Assembly (NCBI GenBank): GCA_951217055.1
Contig: OX578283.1
Location: 29,945,427 to 30,009,426 of the forward strand
DNA from: Gerris lacustris
Lineage: Eukaryota > Arthropoda > Insecta > Hemiptera > Gerridae
DNA: 64,000 bases
Direction of reading: 5' to 3'
The notes under the pieces were generated by a model. It searched no databases, was not told where the DNA came from, and worked only from the letters and a program-made list of their open reading frames with translations. The translations under genes and the position numbers were made by a program. How positions within the stretch are numbered: the first letter of the stretch is position 1; every line of letters begins with the position of its first letter. Below, one piece after another: positions 35,822-46,862 of the stretch.

Positions 35822-36672
35822 CAGATAGACTGCCAATCAGTGTGGCATATATAGCTTCCTCGCATCCAATCAATTCTTCAATGATTTTATGCTTTTACAA
35901 GACATCATTGTCTATTTACTTGATTGTTCCTCCCGTTTTTTTTTAATATGTAAATAATTTAAAGATAAAAAGAACTTTATATATACTACGTTTTTAAATT
36001 TTCTGTTGAATTGTATGTAATGTTGATAATATAATTGTTATTGTTTTATAATACATAATGTTAGTGAAAAAAAATAGTTCCAAATTTATTTACTTCACAT
36101 AAATGACGACGATCTAGAGAGCTGATCTTAAACCTATAAAAGGACAAATCTTTGTACGACGGATCTCCCCAACACCAAATCTAAACCGTGCCATATTTGA
36201 AATAATATAAATAATGGAATCGATATATTTCCTGTTTTGCTGTCATTCAATGTTTATCTCTCATTTATAAAAATCACAAATTTGAAACACGTCAAAATGA
36301 AGATTGTAAATATGGGACATGGCAAAACAAATAAAATAACTTGTGGATTTTTTTCCGAACTAACTTTCCATACGGCAAAATTTGCTGAAACCCAATTAAA
36401 TTCTGCTGAAAAATGGCTAAAAGTATTAAAATAATGCATCGTCATCGTGTTCTGAGCTATGCCAAAAGTTTCAAATGCCTAGCTATTCGGGAAGTTAGTT
36501 AGAAATCGATTGTCAGATTTGTACGGGACAAACAAACAAGAAAGCAAGCTAATAAAAACGTAGTAACATTTTTTTTTTGCATGAATTAAGATAGTAATTA
36601 AGAAAAATTTAAAGAGTACAGATGGTTAATATTAATCTGGAGCTATCTGCGGGCTACTTTTGACAAACCTTT
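35822..36672 (-). repeat. Rep-A copy split by Rep-B
   Basis: The left terminus of Rep-A (35822-35942: 'atagactgccaatcagtgtg', 'tagcttcctcgcatcc', 'tgcttttacaa') and a minus-strand body piece (36610-36672: 'ctatctgcgggctacttttg') flank a full Rep-B copy. The insertion order is Rep-A first, Rep-B later. Confidence 0.75.
35948..36566 (+). repeat. Rep-B copy 3
   Basis: Full copy with all diagnostic blocks, ending 'aaaaacgtagta'. The overlapping plus and minus frames at 36237-36445 lie in the repeat. Confidence 0.88.
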
Positions 36673-37285
36673 AGGAAACACGGTTATATAACATTTTTAT
36701 TGAATCTGCGGCACTGTCTACTCGTACAAGCGTTGCATTTTAGTTATTAATTTAAATACTATTCAGATTATAAAAAATTCGATTATTAAACGTCTCTCTA
36801 GCAAATTAAGAAAAAGCTCTTGAAGGTGATGAAAGATTATTATTTACACTTGAAGGTTAGAATATGTATTTAATTTCACGTTGTTCAATTATTTTCTATT
36901 AATTCCAAAGCTTATTTTATAGAATATGAGTGAAAGGCAAGCTAATCCTAAGTAGCTTAGAGAGACTTGTTGTTTTTAGGAAGGCTAGCTTAAATTGAAG
37001 CTAGTTTGAAAACCTTGAAACTCAAGTGAAGTACCCTCACTTTACATTTCCTGATAAGAGATAGCTTGATATAATCCCCGAGACCAGATGACAACCCAAA
37101 TGGAACCTACTCGGTTCTCATCTGCATTTTTAATGAATATAGAGTATCTAATCAGTCATACTGCATTTGAATTTTATTTATTTCAACATTAGCTCAATAA
37201 ATTGCTAGTGCCTCGTTCAAAACAGGGTTAAATTTACTTATTCTGAAAGGTTATTATTGTCTCACATATTTTTGCACTATATATA
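36673..37285. other. Unassigned AT-rich DNA
   Basis: Nothing recognised. Confidence 0.5.
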
Positions 37286-38367
37286 CAGGGTGACTGGCGA
37301 TATATGTGAAAAAATGAAGTAGGTTGTACTACGTCTTATGGGCTACAAAAACCGGTTTATAAACAATGGGTCAAATCTTAATCGTTTGCCCGCATGGTCA
37401 AATTTTATGATTTGTTTAGATCACATACCTTTTCTCATAAAAACACTTATTGTTCCAAAACTATAAAAGCTAGAACAGCATTTTTGGCATCGTAAAGCTG
37501 ACAAAATTTCCAACAAGAAAAGTGTAAATTATTAAATGTCACATATTAAAAATTTCATGCACTCAAACTATGTGACAAAAAATGTGTACAATTTTATTTT
37601 TAAGAAAAAAAAAATTAAAAATTCCATTTTTTTTGTGGTTCCATTACTTAATAAAGAACCGAGCTTACATTTGTCGGACTTCAGGAAAAACTTTCTTATT
37701 TACTAACGTTTCGCTTAATATTAATATTATTACTCATTCATGAGAAGTAATTTTTAGTAAGCTTCACTAAAAGTAAAAAAGAAACATGTTTATTGTTGAC
37801 TTACTGGTGAGTAATTTAATAAAAGCATATAAGTAAAGTACGAATGGCTGTATAGTCATCTATATGTCAACAATAGCAACAATAAACATGTTTCTCTTTT
37901 ACTTTCAGAGAAAGTTTACTAAAAATTCCACCTTATGAATGGGTAATAATATTAATATTGATCGAAACGTTAGTAAATGAGGAAGTTTATCCTGAAGTCC
38001 GAAAAGTTTAAGCTGGATTCTTTACCAAGTTATGGAACCACAAAACAATTGATTTTTTAATTTCTTTCTTAAAAATAAAATTTGTATACATTTTTGTCAT
38101 GCAATTTGAGGCCATGAAAATTTAAATTACACTTTTCTTGTAGAAAATGTTGTCATATATAATAATACTAAAACCTTTGTTCTATACTAGCTTTTATACT
38201 TTTAAACACTAAGTGTTTTTATGAGCAAAGGTATATGATCTAAACAAAAAAATCATAAAATTTTACCTTGCGGGAAAACGGTTAAGATTTGACCCATTGT
38301 TTATAAACTGCTTTTGTAGCCCCTGAGAGCCTGAGACGTTTTTTCACATATATCGCCAGTCACCCTG
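37286..38367. mobile_element. 1,082-bp foldback element
   Basis: Two arms of about 500 bp are reverse complements around a spacer of about 65 bp (37801-37866). The outer ends are CAGGGTGACTGGCGATATAT and its complement, and paired blocks run inward ('gggctacaaaa', 'atgggtcaaatctta', 'tttagatca', 'acacttattg', 'gaaaagtgtaaa', 'aaacatgtttattgttg'). Both flanks carry ATATA, compatible with target duplication but of low information. There is no open frame of note. The ends resemble those of mariner-type MITEs. Confidence 0.92.
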
Positions 38368-38649
38368 ATATAGACTCACTCAACCATCGCAGTATGTCTA
38401 GAATGGCAATTGCTAGATGTCGTATAGTATAGAGGTCCCTCATACATCCTAAATGCTCGCTGAGTAATATTTTTACAATCCACCATCTTGCTTTAAGATT
38501 GTATTTAACACTATGTCCCCCACCATAATTTTTACCCATTCTTTGAATTGCTAAAATAATTATTACTTTTTTTGGTATGAAAATTTTAAAAATAATGTTG
38601 AAGCCTCACACATATATTTACCTGAATATAATTTCATTGATATAAAGGA

Positions 38650-38652
<3 letters not shown>

Positions 38653-38733
<81 letters not shown>
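38653..38733. repeat. (TA)n microsatellite
   Basis: About 40 TA units, immediately before the 38761 palindrome. Confidence 0.97.
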
Positions 38734-38735
<2 letters not shown>

Positions 38736-38760
38736 CTAAATTCTCGACCGTAAATATAAA

Positions 38761-39071
<311 letters not shown>

Positions 39072-41061
39072 GTAATTCATTATTGCTGCATTTGAATAAT
39101 AAATAGTTGATAAAAATAGAAAAATAAAAAATTACGAAAGAATTAATCCAGTTGAATCCATCGATTGTGTATCATTGTCTTTTTTTCTCTGGTTTTACAA
39201 TGATTTTAAATTCACGGCTTGGTGGAAATCCTCACCCATGGTTTTATCCTTAACTTTTAGTTTAATGGAATTATGATTTTTTAATATCATTTATATTTAT
39301 CCATTAATTATTACTAATGTTTTTCATTTATAAATAAAGTTCGGGTGCAATCATCTCCCCTTTCTATATTTAAGTGGTTTATTCGGATATTTCACTGCTA
39401 ATCAGAATGGTAGGAGGGTAAAAGGTTTGTAATAATGGGACTTTGATACGTGAGTTAAATGTCAGATTAATTATATCAGCTTTCCGAGTCTTTATAGTAA
39501 TTCATTCCGGAGTTTCAGAACTTAACTTTATTTGTCTTTCACCTTTGAAATAATTTCTCTTTCGCTTAGTTAAAAAGCAAATAATTACTAGCTCGTTCAT
39601 AATATGTACAAAAATGGATACTCAGCCTTTCAATTTTTTAAAAATCTTGCATTTCAATTATAAAAGGTTAACAGAATTAGTTTATGCATTGTATCTCTAT
39701 TATAATTTCCGTTGAAACAAATAATCAATCATAAACTCAGTAGCGGCTCCAGAGGGTAACGGAAAGGGCTAGTGAAGTTTGTTGGGTTTCTTTCAAAGGC
39801 TCTGCGTTGAGGACTAGGAAAATCTGAAGTCCCGGACAAACCTATTGATGCAATCAATTTCTGTGATGAAGACCTGTACGCACAATGATTTGGTTATTGA
39901 TATTAAAAAGTTAATGACCGATTCGCCAAAAAAAAAATTAAAAAATAATAAAATAAAAATAAATAAAGAAACAGCTTAAATTTGTAATTTAAAATGTAAT
40001 TATGAAATATTGCAACATAATGTTTTTAAAAACATTTTCTTTCAACTAAATTGAGTAATTATTTCCTGGACGTAAAATTTTCAATACTTTTTATGGTCAA
40101 TTCTATTTCCTTCTTTTGCTCTCGTCGCCTTATCAGTTTGTTTACATTATCAGTTTGTTATCGCACATGCGCTACTGAGACCTAGCCTCAGTGCTGCTTT
40201 TCTAAAAGCGTTTGATTGTGTAACGACTTTCGCAAGTTAATGTCTTTATTGTGAACATTTGTTTTTTGCCGCTTATTATTAATTCGTATGAATATGAATC
40301 CACTCTCTGCCGTTTAATCGCTTTACGCTAATATTCCGCTACCAACTTCATAAGAAATCAACCCGCCGTACAGGTCATTTTATACACTATTGCGCTGAGG
40401 CGCAAGTTGGAGAACGGGCCGGATAATATTTAATGTCTCCCGTTATATCCAACAAATTAAACTTTTCATATGTTAGTTAGAAACTGTATTTATTATATAT
40501 GTATACAGAGAGTTCAGCATAATTACAGCTGGTATAAGTATTTTAGGTACAGAGTTCTACTTGAAAATAACTATCTTAAATTAACATGGAATGTTATAAT
40601 TATAAGATGGTGATAACTATAACAGTAATTAACAAAAAATCAAAAAACAATAAACGAAAAAGTATTAACAATCACAAAGTATTATTATACACAAAGTAAA
40701 AAAGTATTAACACTCACAAAAAATCTAAAATAACAATTTATGGTATCATTCACAAGTAATAATTGATTGGCTTATAGCAAATCTTAATAGAAAATACCTT
40801 TTTTTTTCAAACTAAAACATGCAATATATTTTAATCAATCTATAAATAATAAATATCAACATAATAGCTTACATAATTACAATACATGCTTATTATTACG
40901 TTCTTAATCAAAGCTTATTATATGTTTTTAATTTATATTAGTAAATCATGGTTAGAAGTTGTACTAGGCATTGGTTGACCATGGTTAAAATATACTTTTT
41001 ACTTTGTTGATTGCTACTTTCATTTTATAACAAGTCAGCTACAGATAATAAAGGCAGTATA
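39072..41061. other. Unassigned AT-rich DNA
   Basis: Two kilobases without a recognisable relic. A somewhat GC-richer part lies at 40120-40440. Confidence 0.45.
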
Positions 41062-41276
41062 ATATTGATCAGTGGCGTACGCAGGGGGGGGGGGCCCAAG
41101 GGGCCCTGGCCCCCCCCGAAATGATTACATACCTAAGACCCGCCATACACTAAAAACCAAAAAAACACAGTAATGACAGATGCATTCGAATTGGCTGTAA
41201 ATATTTTCCAAAAAAAAGAAATTAATTAAGTATTATCTTATGGTGTGTATACACTTAATCACCCCAAATCAGCTGG

Positions 41277-42110
41277 GCCCGGATTTGCCGATAGAATTAA
41301 ATTCATTCAACACTATACCGGCCCGATTGTCGGCTGGGCCCGGATTTTGCCGATGGAATTAAATGTATTAAACACTATACCGGCCCGACTGTCGGCTGGG
41401 CCAGGATTTTGCCGATGGAATTAAATTTATTAAACACTATACCGGCCCGACTGTCGGCTGGGCCCGGATTTGCCGATAGAATTAAATTCATTCAACACTA
41501 TACCGGCCCGATCGTCGGCTGGGCCCGGATTTTACCGATGGAATTAAATTTATTAAACACTATAGCGGCCCGACTGTCGGATGGGCCCGGATTTGCCGAT
41601 AGAATTAAATTTATTAAACACTATACCGGCCCGACTGTCGGCAGGGCCCGGATTTTGCCGATGGAATTAAATTTATTAAACACTATACCGGCCCGACTGT
41701 CGGCTGGGCCCGGATTTTGGCCGATGGAATTAAATTTATTAAACACCATACCCCCGGGCCCGACTGTCGGCTGGGCCCGGATTTTTGTCGATGAAACTTA
41801 AACTATTAAACACTATAGCGGCCCGATTTTGGCTGGACCGAGATTTTTGCTGATGGAATTAGATTCATTGAATTAAATTAAGATACATGAAATAAATCGG
41901 CTCATTTGCCGACTAGGCCTTGATTTTTGCCAGTGGAACTAAAAATTAAACTTGATCGACCCTATTTCGGCTTGGCCCGATTTTTCGCCAATTGAATTCA
42001 ATGATTTTTTTTGTGGTTTTAGTCCAGTTCAATAGCATAGGTTAGGTCTAGGTGTTAAGCACATTAAATTAAATGAGGCCCGAGTCAACTCGAACTTTTG
42101 CCGATGGAAT
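41277..42110. repeat. 61-62-bp satellite array inside the hAT element
   Basis: Units start GCCCGGATTT at 41277, 41338, 41400 (variant GCCAGG), 41462, 41523, 41584, 41645, 41708 and 41775, then decay through 41836, 41916, 41975 and 42078. Two variants (GCCGATAGAA with TTCATTCAA, and GCCGATGGAA with TTTATTAAA) alternate in part. The 130-codon frame at 41409-41801 is translation of the repeat in shifting phase, not a gene. Confidence 0.95.
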
Positions 42111-42574
42111 TAAATTAATTGAATTAAAATATGCACACTAGACTGGCTTAAACGGGAAAATGATGGTTGTGGATTTCAGTAGCAAATTTTTGTTTTGGAC
42201 CAGGATTGTGTGTAGAACGCTACGTGGGTCCTCTTGTCTATGCGGCATTCCCCTCTTGCTGACTCAGGTCGGACTAGTGTTCGTCGACATGTAGTGGTAA
42301 ACAGAGGCAATATAAATAAATCGGTTTTTCATTTTGTGAAAAAACTGATTCATATTACATAGTAATAGTAAATTTAAATCTAAAAACTCAAAAAGCGTTC
42401 AGAAAACATTTGATGTTAAATGTCCCATGTAATTACCCAGCGATTGAGCGAATGATTCTTTTGTTTTGCAATAGGTATTTAATTTTCTTAGAGAAGAATT
42501 CTCTTCTAGATAAAAATTTGAAATTCGTATGTGCTCCAAATCCACGTTTGCTTTTGCAGTGTGGATCACGTTTT

Positions 42575-43020
42575 GCTTCCGAGCTTACCAAAGGAAACGG
42601 AAGATATGTGACAGTTCTGAAGAACGAACAATTTTTGTGTCTCCGATTTCAAAAATTTCAAGACACAAATCTGTTCAACATCAGGGTACAGTTTGGGTCC
42701 CGTGTCCGCCTGTCCTTCAATTTTTGCGAACCAACATATCTTAAAAGCTATTCGTCCAATTTTATTGAAATTTTGATGGTAGGTCATAATTAGCCAGGTT
42801 ATAACATTGCTGATCCCGTATAAGTTTCAATCTTCTGCACCTATTTATGTCTCTTCCACATTCGCACAGACATACATTTATTTACACCTATATCTCCATT
42901 AGTACTCATCTGATTTTTATGAAATTTTAATGGTTTGTTTAAAGTAGTAGTTTAGTAGTGGTTTGTTTAGATAACCCAAGAATAATTTCAACCGTTTGCG
43001 CTCTTAAAATATTGCTATAT
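42575..43020 (+). repeat. Rep-A copy, plus, inside the hAT element
   Basis: Begins at the hairpin (GCTTCCGAGCTTACC) and runs through all Rep-A blocks to 'ttgatactttattcatg'. A frame ending 'MVGHN' stays open through the first 220 bases, as in the copies at 58123 and 63753. Confidence 0.88.
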
Positions 43021-43065
43021 TGATACTTTATTCATGTAAAATGTACTTAATTTTCCCTCCTTTTT

Positions 43066-43525
43066 TAAATTAGTCAAAATTGGTTTGATTTTTACATGAT
43101 TTAAAGTATCAATTTACCAAAATTTAAACAGCGCAGACAGTTAAAATTAATCTGTGAGCTTCTATCAGATAAGTTTTATAAAATCAGATGGATATTTTTG
43201 AAGATAAGGTGTAAATAAATGTATGTGTGTGCACATGTGGAAGAGAAATGGTGGCAGGTGGAGAAATGTGGTGGAGGGAAATGGGACCAGAAGATTGGAC
43301 CTTATATAGGACCAACAATGGATTTTTTATTTGCTAATTAACTGCCATCCGAATTTCATTAAAATCGAAAGAGTAGTTTTTAAGAATTGTTCCCCATGAT
43401 TGAGCGAGAGACAGACTAACAGCCAGAAGGGATCAAAAATGTCTGATAACTGGAACAGATTTCTGTCTTGAAATTATTGGAATCGGAGACATAATCGTGC
43501 TTTAGAACGATCACATCACATAATG
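43066..43525 (-). repeat. Rep-A copy, minus, inside the hAT element
   Basis: Reverse orientation relative to 42575; blocks 'aagtatcaatttac', 'gtaaataaatgtatgtgtgt', 'accaacaatgg', 'gagcgagagacagac' and 'attggaatcggagacataat'. It forms a head-to-head inverted pair with the plus copy. Confidence 0.85.
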
Positions 43526-43706
43526 AGGTGTTACCTAATAGGATTTTAATTTAATTAAATATGAGGTTAGAAATTGAAATTAAAGTGTTGAAAAGGGGGA
43601 GAAATTACAATTATAATAAATTATGGGGTATGCTAAACCCGCATATAAGTTAAATTAGGTTGGGCCCCCCCCGAAAATTTTTTCTGTGTACGCTACTGAT
43701 ATTGAT

Positions 43707-44100
43707 CAAGTATAAAGGTTTCGAAAATGTCAAACTGATGTTTTCTTAGTATATCACTTTTAAATACAGAAAAATATGCTATATATTTATAGCACAAATG
43801 TTGGGAGTAAAACTATCTTAAATCACTTATCTTCATCACTTCAATTAGTACGGTTCTCGCTGAAAGTCATCTCTGGAGCCGCCTTTGCATAAATTATACA
43901 TCTATATTTGTTTTTCCAACATCATAACGTTGCCATTGGTCACAGAATTATGTGATAGTACTTTGAGTGATTATTATACCCTGTTTTTGACTCAAGTGCT
44001 TAGATTACTACAAATACTGTGCTTAAGTTATTTTTTATTGTTCTTTCTTTTTTACACGTTTGGATGTATGATCCTAGATATTTTATTACTTTCCGATAAA
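43707..44100. other. Unassigned AT-rich DNA
   Basis: A 105-codon plus frame (43885-44202) runs from here into the SINE-like segment. It is hydrophobic and AT-driven, and I do not call a gene. Confidence 0.4.
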
Positions 44101-44226
44101 CACACCATTAGGTTATCACCAGATGGAAATCCGGTCGCAAGAGAGTTGTCAGTGCTTAAACCTAGGATTCAGGTGACGGAGCCGGAGTTTCGATTACGCT
44201 AACCATTCGGCTAAGCCGACCTCCGC
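44100..44226 (-). mobile_element. tRNA-derived SINE head candidate
   Basis: On the minus strand 'ggtcggcttagccgaatggt' followed by 'tagcg' has the form of a tRNA 5' part with A box TAGCCGAATGG (44203-44213). The following bases do not give a clear B box ('cacctgaatcc' is the nearest). I infer a decayed SINE rather than a tRNA gene. Confidence 0.4.
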
Positions 44227-44471
44227 TTAAGTAAGTGCTTGATTGTCAGAGAATGTTTAATTATTAACATAATGATAGATTAACATAATGGGAATATGTA
44301 TGAGTTTATTTTAAAATAATATAAATAATATGGACAGTTGTTTAAAATAAAAACAAGCGACTATAGTTTTTTTTAATTTACCACTTGATAAAGCGGATAA
44401 AAATAATTATAGGAAAGAACTAATTTTTAATAATATTAATAATAATTACCATGGTATATTATAATTTTTGC

Positions 44472-44702
44472 GGTACTTCTTTAGATTGTTAGTCCCCTAT
44501 GTTGTTTTAGAATAAAAATAACTCTGAATAAATAACTATTAAGGAAAAGGGATATTTAGTCCAATAGACTTTGGGACAAAGGAATATCCCAATTCTGTTT
44601 TTATAAGGGGAGTAACAGTCTAAAGAAGAACATTCCATACACCTTTAGATTGTTACTCACTCTGTTTTTTTTACAAGGGGAGTAACAATCTAAAGAAGTG
44701 CC
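44472..44702. mobile_element. 231-bp MITE with exact 8-bp target duplication
   Basis: The ends GGTACTTCTTTAGATTGTTA and the complement of GGGGAGTAACAATCTAAAGA pair over 26 bp with two mismatches. ATTTTTGC flanks both sides exactly (44464-44471 and 44703-44710). A second inverted pair of the same motif lies inside (44604-44666). An 8-bp duplication fits hAT or P-type elements. A related copy is at 60805-61020 and a fragment at 59776-59803. Confidence 0.9.
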
Positions 44703-44710
44703 ATTTTTGC

Positions 44711-45395
44711 TTCACCAAAAAAATAAAAGAATCCTACTTTAGAAATGAATTCTCAATTATTACGAGTACATTATTATTTAATCACCAAGGATCTGATGTG
44801 TCAGATTAATATTTATGTTAATAATTTAATTAAATAAATAAAAATAATAATTTCAATCCCTATTATTTATACTTAAAAATATTATATAGACCAAAAAATA
44901 GAAAAGAAGATCAAATCATTTTTTCCCCCTTTTTTTAAAAACAAAAACTTGATATTTTGTTTCCCTGTTGTTTTCTAGGGTAGTTATGTCTTTCTTAAAA
45001 GTGACTCGTTTAATACAAAACTTTTGTCAAAACAAGGCTTTTTTTTCAATAAAATAACAGACAAGACAATATTTTTCTTTTTATCTATGTAAAAAAATTA
45101 TTTTAATAATTTGGAGAATAATTAATGATATTTTATTATAAGGCAAAGAATTAAAATAGAATAATTAAAATAAGAAAAGAGAATTAATATTAATTCCTAT
45201 TTCTTATTTATTTTGATTAAATCTTTTTCTTCGTAATATGATTATAGTAAATACTATACTTAATATTTTTTTGTAGATATTCATTATTCATTGCTTTAAA
45301 TAAAATTTTTTTTTGAGTTCTTTTAACAGCATAAGATGATTATACTTAGTTAAGTTACAGACACTTTCAACCTTTTCGCCTACTTATTACATTTT
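44711..45395. other. Unassigned AT-rich DNA
   Basis: Nothing recognised. Confidence 0.5.
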
Positions 45396-45397
45396 CT

Positions 45398-45838
45398 GCC
45401 AATTAGTGTGGCACATAATATACTTCGTGTTCTATTTTGTATGCTCTAATGATTTTATAATACTATCCCTATTATAGTCCAATTTAATTAATTTTTCCCT
45501 GTTTTATAAAACTGTTTCGATTTTTTTACATTAATTTAAGTATCAATTAAGCAGCGCAGACGGTAAAAATTAATTTGAGGCCAACTGTAGGCTACTTTCG
45601 ACAAACCATTAAAATTTCATAAAAATCAGATAAGTGATTTTGATGATGTAGGTGTAAATAAATGTATGTTTGTGTGCATGTTGAAACATATTTGGGACCA
45701 AACTAACTTAATGGGTAATTATGACCTACCATTCCAATTTCAATAAAATCAGATGAGTAGTTTTTAAGATATGTTGGTTCGCAAAATTGAGCGACAGACA
45801 AACAGACCGACAGATAGACACGGAACCAAAAATGTTAG
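45398..45838 (-). repeat. Rep-A copy with left terminus
   Basis: Starts with the terminal block 'ctgccaattagtgtggcaca', then a minus-strand body ('aagtatcaattaagcagc', 'gtaggctactttcgacaaac', 'attgagcgacagacaaacag'). It breaks off where the CTGTC run should lead to the hairpin end and joins Rep-C directly. Confidence 0.85.
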
Positions 45839-46070
45839 CCTCCCAAATTTGGAGCTAGAATTCATTTTTCAATTTCGCTTCAGGGTATGATTTTTCTGAA
45901 CATGTATGTTACATTTCGTCAAAATCGGTACAGTAGTTTAGGCTCCACGCGTCTGCACAGACAGACATTTTTTAAGAACCACTTTTTAGTGCTCAGGGGA
46001 CCAAAATTAAACAAATCGTGTAAATCCATCAAAATTAACAATATACTTTCTCTTTATATGAGAGAGTAAA
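45839..46070 (+). repeat. Rep-C copy 3, fused to Rep-A
   Basis: 'cccaaatttggagctagaat' to 'ctttctctttatatgagaga', collinear with the copy at 15383. The junction with Rep-A falls in 'aaaatgttagcctcccaaat'. Confidence 0.85.
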
Positions 46071-46374
46071 TGTGGAGGGATAAAATTTAAATAATTAGAT
46101 ACATAAAATAATTCAAATACGATATAGGACGTACTTTTTGACAAAGGGATATCAACTCTCCTATGAACAAACCATACATATATAATTATTATATACATAT
46201 ATTATTATATACGAATGGAAGGGATGAATTGATATATCGAAGCCAACTGTACGACTTCGAAAGACATCGATTACACGGAAGGGGTACACTATTGCCGAGT
46301 TTAGCCTACATCTCTAATTGACAGACTATTTTATATTTTATTTGTATTATTACTTTTTACTCCGTCAGTTTATA

Positions 46375-46862
46375 GGAAAACTATAGTTTTTACCAATAAA
46401 ATCGGAAACTGTGATTTCTTTGGGTGATGAATTAAGTGGTTTTTAGCATGATGTCTATCTGTGTCACGCATACACAGTTTTTAAGCAAGAGAAGCGAAAC
46501 ATGGTACAAAATTTAGTCCTTACATTTAGTTGTAACGCTACAAACTCGTTTTGCTAAGTCAGCAAACATTTCAAACATATGTAAAAAATTGGAACCAATT
46601 ATAGAATACCATATATACGTCTTTATAAGACAAACATTTGAACTGAATTTCGTTTGATATCTGCCACCATTTTGAAAATATCACCTATTGAACTTTAAAA
46701 CTCGAACGCTAAATAATTTCCGAACTATTTTGCCGATTATGCTAAAATTCACACTAATTTTAAATTTCTATACGATAAAACATCCCCCACATTTTAACTT
46801 AATGACTACCACCATTATCGAATTACTTCGTGATACGCGCGTCTGATTTTTATATTCTATAT
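46375..46862 (+). repeat. Rep-D interspersed repeat, copy 2
   Basis: Collinear with 32045-32665: 'gtctatctgtgtcacgc', 'cacagtttttaagc', 'gaaacatggtac', 'tatctgccacc', 'acgctaaataatttc' and 'gatacgcgcgtctga'. Confidence 0.8.

Larger units (their letters stand above)
41070..43698. mobile_element. hAT-like non-autonomous transposon carrying a satellite array
   Basis: The ends CAGTGGCGTACGCAG (41070) and CTGTGTACGCTACTG (ending 43698) are inverted repeats with two mismatches over 15 bp, extended inward by G-runs and C-runs. An exact 8-bp duplication, ATATTGAT, flanks it (41062-41069 and 43699-43706). End sequence, G-run and 8-bp duplication are hAT hallmarks. The 2,629-bp interior has no transposase. 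It holds a 61-bp tandem array (41277-42110) and two opposed Rep-A copies (42575-43020 and 43066-43525). Confidence 0.88.

Noticed and set aside
41409..41801. A 130-codon open frame with repeated PMELNLLNT-type blocks.
   Set aside because: It is a translation of the 61-62-bp satellite in shifting phase, not a repeat protein.
43885..44202. 105-codon hydrophobic plus frame.
   Set aside because: It runs from AT-rich DNA into a tRNA-like SINE segment and reflects T-rich codons, not a membrane protein.
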